Shown here: positions 6,608-9,792 of the stretch, piece by piece | How the letters are laid out: each line of letters opens with the position of its first letter | Numbering within the stretch: the stretch's first letter is position 1 | Assembly: GCA_002376965.1 (NCBI GenBank) | Contig: DFOV01000268.1 | Span: 1-9,792, forward strand | DNA: 9,792 nucleotides | Origin: Gammaproteobacteria bacterium UBA3532 | GTDB lineage: Bacteria; Pseudomonadota; Gammaproteobacteria; Enterobacterales; UBA3532 | Reading direction: 5' to 3' | Translations under genes and position numbers: made by a program | The notes under the pieces: generated by a model | The model's database searches: none | What the model was told of the DNA's origin: nothing | What the model saw: only the letters and a program-made list of their open reading frames with translations

Positions 6608-7696
6608 ATGAAGTCATCAATATACGCAAAACTAGAAACACTGGTCGAACGCTACGAAGAAATTGGCGTTCTGCTGGGCGATCCATCAACTATTGCCGAT
6701 CAGGAACGATTTGTTAAGTTGGGTAAGGAATATTCTGAGCTGGAGGTGGTCGTCGACACATTTAAGCGTTACCGTGGAGCGGAGGAAGATCTTGAGTCAG
6801 CTCGTATGATGCTCGAGGAAGACGACGCTGAGATGCGAGCCATGGCAGAAGATGAGGTCGAGGCAGCCAAGGAAAATATCGAAGCGCTTAGCACTGAATT
6901 GCAAATGTTGCTATTGCCTAAAGACCCTAATGACTCACGCAATATTTTTCTGGAAGTGCGAGCAGGAACCGGTGGTGATGAGGCGGCAATTTTTGCCGGT
7001 GATTTGTTCCGTATGTATAGCCGCTATGCGGAGAAAATGCGCTGGCAGGTCGAGATCATGAGCGAGAGTCAAGGTGAGCATGGTGGATACAAAGAAATTA
7101 TTGCGCGTATTGCGGGCAATGATGTTTATTCCAAGTTGAAATTTGAATCGGGCGCTCATCGAGTCCAGCGGGTACCTGAGACTGAGTCACAAGGTCGTAT
7201 TCATACCTCTGCTTGTACCGTCGCAATTATGCCTGAAGTCGACAGTGTTGATGAAGTGGACATCAATCCCGCTGATTTGCGCATCGATACATTTCGTGCG
7301 TCGGGTGCCGGTGGGCAGCATGTTAACAGAACAGATTCTGCTGTGCGTATCACCCATTTGCCTACAGGAGTCGTTGTTGAGTGTCAGGATGAACGTTCTC
7401 AACATAAAAACAAGGCGAAGGCTATGGCGGTGCTGCAAGCAAGAATTTTGAGCGCTGAGCAAGAAAAAGTGCAGTCCGAACAAGAGCAGGCGCGCCGAAG
7501 CCTAGTAGGAAGTGGTGATCGGTCTGAGCGAATTCGTACTTACAACTATCCCCAAGGGCGAGTTACCGACCATCGCATCAATCTCACCCTGTATAAGCTG
7601 GATGAAATCATGCAAGGTAGCCTTGATGAAGTTATCTCGCCATTAAGTCATGAGTATCAGGCAGACCAGTTAGCCGCCTTGTCCAGCGAGCAATAA
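6608..7696 (+). CDS. prfA: Peptide chain release factor 1
   Basis: RF1 recognises UAA and UAG in the ribosomal A site and triggers peptide release. The 362-residue protein has an N-terminal helical domain (about 1–105), the acidic/glycine segment [20 protein letters not shown] (118–137), the stop-codon-reading PxT motif as PET (190–192, in [12 protein letters not shown]. coli has PAT), and the catalytic GGQ at 235–237 in [11 protein letters not shown]. PxT rather than SPF separates it from RF2. Gln237 is the expected target of PrmC, encoded next. ATG at 6608 is 9 bp after the hemA stop with AGG 5 nt upstream. The upstream hemA tail carries inverted repeats that could pair with this start region. 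The stop is UAA in the same frame as prmC. Confidence 0.98.
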   Translation: MKSSIYAKLETLVERYEEIGVLLGDPSTIADQERFVKLGKEYSELEVVVDTFKRYRGAEEDLESARMMLEEDDAEMRAMAEDEVEAAKENIEALSTELQMLLLPKDPNDSRNIFLEVRAGTGGDEAAIFAGDLFRMYSRYAEKMRWQVEIMSESQGEHGGYKEIIARIAGNDVYSKLKFESGAHRVQRVPETESQGRIHTSACTVAIMPEVDSVDEVDINPADLRIDTFRASGAGGQHVNRTDSAVRITHLPTGVVVECQDERSQHKNKAKAMAVLQARILSAEQEKVQSEQEQARRSLVGSGDRSERIRTYNYPQGRVTDHRINLTLYKLDEIMQGSLDEVISPLSHEYQADQLAALSSEQ

Positions 7697-7705
7697 GGCC
7701 TGGCG

Positions 7706-8569
7706 TTGGAAACAAGCATTGAAGCGCTGTTGGTTGAAGCGACGGAAAAGCTTTCAGGCTTGTCTGAGTCGCCTAAGCGAGATGCTGAAGTTTTGCTCGC
7801 GTCAGCCTTGGGAAAAAATCGAACTTATCTAATTACCTGGGCAGATAGAATTCTGGAAGCTGCGCAAGCTGAAACTTTTCGCGCTATGATTGCCAAGCGT
7901 GCAACCGGAGAACCTGTTGCCTACATCACTGGGATAAAAGAGTTTTGGGGGCTAAACCTCAGGGTGACCTCAGATACACTTATCCCTCGACCCGATACCG
8001 AAACCTTGGTTGAACTCGCTTTGGATCTCATTCCTGAGTCGCCAGTTAGCAGGATAGCTGACCTGGGCACCGGTACTGGTGCTATTGCGCTGGCCATTGC
8101 AAGTGAGCGTCCTAGTTCTGACGTTGTGGCGATTGACTCTTCGCCAGCAGCCCTTGCTATTGCTAAAGGCAATGCCGCTCGATTACAAATTAACAACGTT
8201 CAATTTGGCGTTGGTAGCTGGTGCAGCCCGCTGTCAGATAAGGCATTTGATATTATCATTGCGAATCCTCCCTATATCGATAAGCAAGATCCACACTTAT
8301 CGTTGGGTGATGTTCGATTTGAGCCACAGAGTGCGCTTGTTGCTGAGCATCATGGCCTTTCCGATATTGAGGCGATTGCAGAGCAAGCCAGAGGTGCTCT
8401 TAAAACAGGTGGTTGGATTGCGTTGGAACATGGTTGGCAACAAGGTGAAGCGGTGGTCAAAATTTTGACCGAAAATGGCTATAGCTATATCGATAAGCGG
8501 CTGGATCTGGGAGGAAACTGGCGTGTCACCTTTGGTCAGTGGTTACCTTTAACGACAGATCATACTTGA
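7706..8569 (+). CDS. prmC: Release factor glutamine N5-methyltransferase
   Basis: PrmC (formerly HemK) methylates the GGQ glutamine of RF1 and RF2 with S-adenosylmethionine, speeding termination. The 287-residue protein has a helical N-terminal release-factor-binding domain (about 1–75, containing SPKRDAEVLLASALGKNRTY), the PRPDTETLVE segment (95–104), SAM-binding motif I DLGTGTGAIALA (119–130) and the substrate-glutamine motif NPPY (187–190), followed by the family-typical DPHLSLGDVRFEPQSALV. Start choice: the frame opens right after the prfA stop, and TTG at 7706 gives the usual N-terminus; AAGG overlapping the prfA stop codon lies 7 nt before it. The TTG start suggests low output, coupled to prfA. 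The name HemK reflects its position beside hemA, not a role in heme synthesis. Confidence 0.96.
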   Translation: METSIEALLVEATEKLSGLSESPKRDAEVLLASALGKNRTYLITWADRILEAAQAETFRAMIAKRATGEPVAYITGIKEFWGLNLRVTSDTLIPRPDTETLVELALDLIPESPVSRIADLGTGTGAIALAIASERPSSDVVAIDSSPAALAIAKGNAARLQINNVQFGVGSWCSPLSDKAFDIIIANPPYIDKQDPHLSLGDVRFEPQSALVAEHHGLSDIEAIAEQARGALKTGGWIALEHGWQQGEAVVKILTENGYSYIDKRLDLGGNWRVTFGQWLPLTTDHT

Positions 8570-8580
8570 GTGGATTGGGC

Positions 8581-9327
8581 ATGAACGACGAACAACTATT
8601 GCGCTATAGCCGTCAAATTTTGCTAACGGATTGGGATATTGACGCCCAATTGACGTTAGGTAACTCAACGGCATTGGTTATTGGCGCTGGTGGCCTGGGA
8701 TCGCCGGTGGCTTTGTATTTGGCCGCAGCTGGCGTTGGCACCTTAATGGTCGCTGACGATGATGTGGTTGAGCTTTCTAACCTGCAACGACAAATTGCTC
8801 ATACAACTTCGAGTTTGGGGCAGCTCAAAGTTGCCTCAATGGCTGAGTCAGTCAATGCAATAAATCCATCGGTGCGCTTTGTACCGCTTGAACGGCGTCT
8901 AGAGGGGGAGGACCTGCATCAGCATATAGAACAAGCGGATGTGGTGGTTGATTGTAGCGATAATTTTAGTACGCGATACGCGGTCAATGAGCAATGCTAT
9001 TTACAACGTACCCCCTTGGTATCTGGGGCGGCTATCCGTTGGGAAGGGCAGTTGTGTATATTTGACTATGAGGACGATAGCCCTTGTTACCAGTGTCTAT
9101 ATCAACAGGGTAGCGACGAAGCGCTAAGTTGCCATGAGGCTGGCGTGTTTGCACCCTTAACCGGTGTGATAGGAAGCTTGCAAGCGGTTGAAGCCGCGAA
9201 GCTGTTAGCCGGAATTCCCAGTCAACGTCGAGGTAAGTTTCTTACCTATGATGCTCGAAGTGGGGAGTTTCGTGATTTTAAATTTCGTCAAGATCCGAAA
9301 TGCCCCACTTGCCATCAGAGTCGTTAG
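8581..9327 (+). CDS. moeB: MoeB/ThiF-family adenylyltransferase for a sulfur-carrier protein
   Basis: This E1-like enzyme adenylates the C-terminal glycine of a small ubiquitin-like sulfur carrier: MoaD for molybdopterin, or ThiS for thiamine thiazole. The 248 residues match MoeB (249) and ThiF. Motifs are the N-terminal LLRYSRQILL (6–15, with Arg8 and Arg11), nucleotide-binding VIGAGGLGSP (33–42), ELSNLQRQ (64–71), VDCSDN with Asp127, SGAAIRWEGQL (148–158), and two CxxC zinc pairs (Cys169/172 and Cys241/244). Cys184 in ALSCHEAGVFAPLTG corresponds to the conserved family cysteine. ATG at 8581 gives the standard N-terminus; the frame is open further upstream into prmC but that sequence is unlike the family. 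It follows prmC by 11 bp. The gene order matches Pseudomonas moeB; sequence by eye cannot exclude a ThiF role. Confidence 0.92.
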   Translation: MNDEQLLRYSRQILLTDWDIDAQLTLGNSTALVIGAGGLGSPVALYLAAAGVGTLMVADDDVVELSNLQRQIAHTTSSLGQLKVASMAESVNAINPSVRFVPLERRLEGEDLHQHIEQADVVVDCSDNFSTRYAVNEQCYLQRTPLVSGAAIRWEGQLCIFDYEDDSPCYQCLYQQGSDEALSCHEAGVFAPLTGVIGSLQAVEAAKLLAGIPSQRRGKFLTYDARSGEFRDFKFRQDPKCPTCHQSR

Positions 9328-9333
9328 TTAGTC

Positions 9334-9792
9334 TTAAATTTCTACAGTAATTTTGTCTTTATAAAACTGCCGAATAAGCTCCCAAGCTTCTTCGGCAGTA
9401 TCAACGTATTTGAATAGATCTAAGTCGTCTTCAGAGATCACCTGCTCTTCTGCCAGAGCCTCAAAATTCACCGTTCGTTTCCAGTATTGACTGCCAAACA
9501 GGATTATGGGCATGCGCTTGATCCTGCCAGTTTGCATAAGAGTCAGTGATTCGAAAAGTTCGTCGAAGGTGCCAAACCCGCCAGGAAAAGCGACCATCGC
9601 AACGGCACGCATTAAGAAGTGCATCTTGCGAATGGCGAAGTAGTGAAACTGGAAGCACAATTCAGGTGTTACATATGCATTAGGCTTTTCTTCCTTGGGT
9701 AACGCGATAGCCAGCCCCAATGAGCGTGCGCCAACATCATGAGCTCCGCGATTGGCTGCTTCCATAATGCCGGGGCCGCCTCCGGTTTTGAC
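9334..9792 (-). CDS. LOG-family (TIGR00730-type) nucleoside 5'-monophosphate phosphoribohydrolase; N-terminus beyond window
   Basis: LOG-type proteins cleave the N-glycosidic bond of (cytokinin) nucleoside 5'-monophosphates to a free base and ribose 5-phosphate; many were once mislabelled lysine decarboxylases. The frame is open to the window edge, giving 152 residues of the C-terminal part. Visible are KTGGGPGIMEAANRGAHDVG, the Arg-Lys of FAIRKMHFLMR and the signature PGGFGTFDELFE, which fits PGGxGTxxE. These are the nucleotide-binding and catalytic elements, so the enzyme looks intact. A Met ten codons in (9765) is not the real start, because the preceding GGGPG belongs to the conserved motif. 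It converges on moeB with 6 bp between stop codons and no visible terminator. In a nonplant bacterium the physiological substrate is unknown; nucleotide salvage or clean-up is possible. Confidence 0.88.
   Translation of the reverse strand, partial: VKTGGGPGIMEAANRGAHDVGARSLGLAIALPKEEKPNAYVTPELCFQFHYFAIRKMHFLMRAVAMVAFPGGFGTFDELFESLTLMQTGRIKRMPIILFGSQYWKRTVNFEALAEEQVISEDDLDLFKYVDTAEEAWELIRQFYKDKITVEI

Noticed and set aside
1..9792. Mobile elements, CRISPR repeats, toxin–antitoxin pairs or defence genes
   Set aside because: No direct-repeat arrays, transposase motifs, or small paired frames were seen; coding is continuous and all housekeeping.

Overview
The window is a chromosomal housekeeping region of a gammaproteobacterium. 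The gene order rplY–prs–tRNA-Gln–ispE–lolB–(TPR lipoprotein) on the minus strand, divergent from hemA–prfA–prmC–moeB on the plus strand, is the arrangement I know from Pseudomonas (PA4671 to PA4663) and relatives. LolB, a Pseudomonas-type LbcA-like lipoprotein and the tRNA between ispE and prs all point to this class. Base composition looks close to even rather than GC-rich, so a non-Pseudomonas gammaproteobacterium (an Oceanospirillales or Cellvibrionales type) is more likely than Pseudomonas itself; that placement is inference. No mobile element, CRISPR array, phage gene or base-composition break was seen.

Leftward arm (5136 down to 1): a TPR outer-membrane lipoprotein resembling LbcA, then lolB (overlapping its tail by about 76 bp), ispE (overlapping lolB by 8 bp), tRNA-Gln(UUG), prs, an intrinsic terminator, and rplY, which runs off the left edge. 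The arm mixes envelope biogenesis (LolB, LbcA-like), isoprenoid precursor synthesis (IspE), PRPP supply (Prs) and translation (tRNA-Gln, L25). The tRNA appears to have its own promoter at the end of ispE.

Rightward arm (5345 to 9327): hemA uses glutamyl-tRNA to start tetrapyrrole synthesis, prfA encodes release factor 1, prmC encodes the methyltransferase that modifies the GGQ glutamine of release factors, and moeB/thiF encodes an adenylating enzyme for a ubiquitin-like sulfur carrier. Spacing is 9 to 11 bp, so this reads as one operon. hemA starts with GTG and prmC with TTG. The 208-bp divergent spacer (5137–5344) holds the control regions of both arms.

Right edge: a LOG-family (TIGR00730-type) nucleoside-monophosphate hydrolase gene converges on moeB with only 6 bp between stops and is cut off by the window end. 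It lies where Pseudomonas carries murI, so it marks a change in local gene order.

I see no clear undescribed system. The points most worth a second look are regulatory or architectural: a strong intrinsic terminator ending 25 nt before the rplY start codon, the TPR/lolB overlap, a tRNA promoter overlapping the end of ispE, possible RNA structures before hemA and prfA, and prfA and prmC lying in one frame separated by a single UAA.
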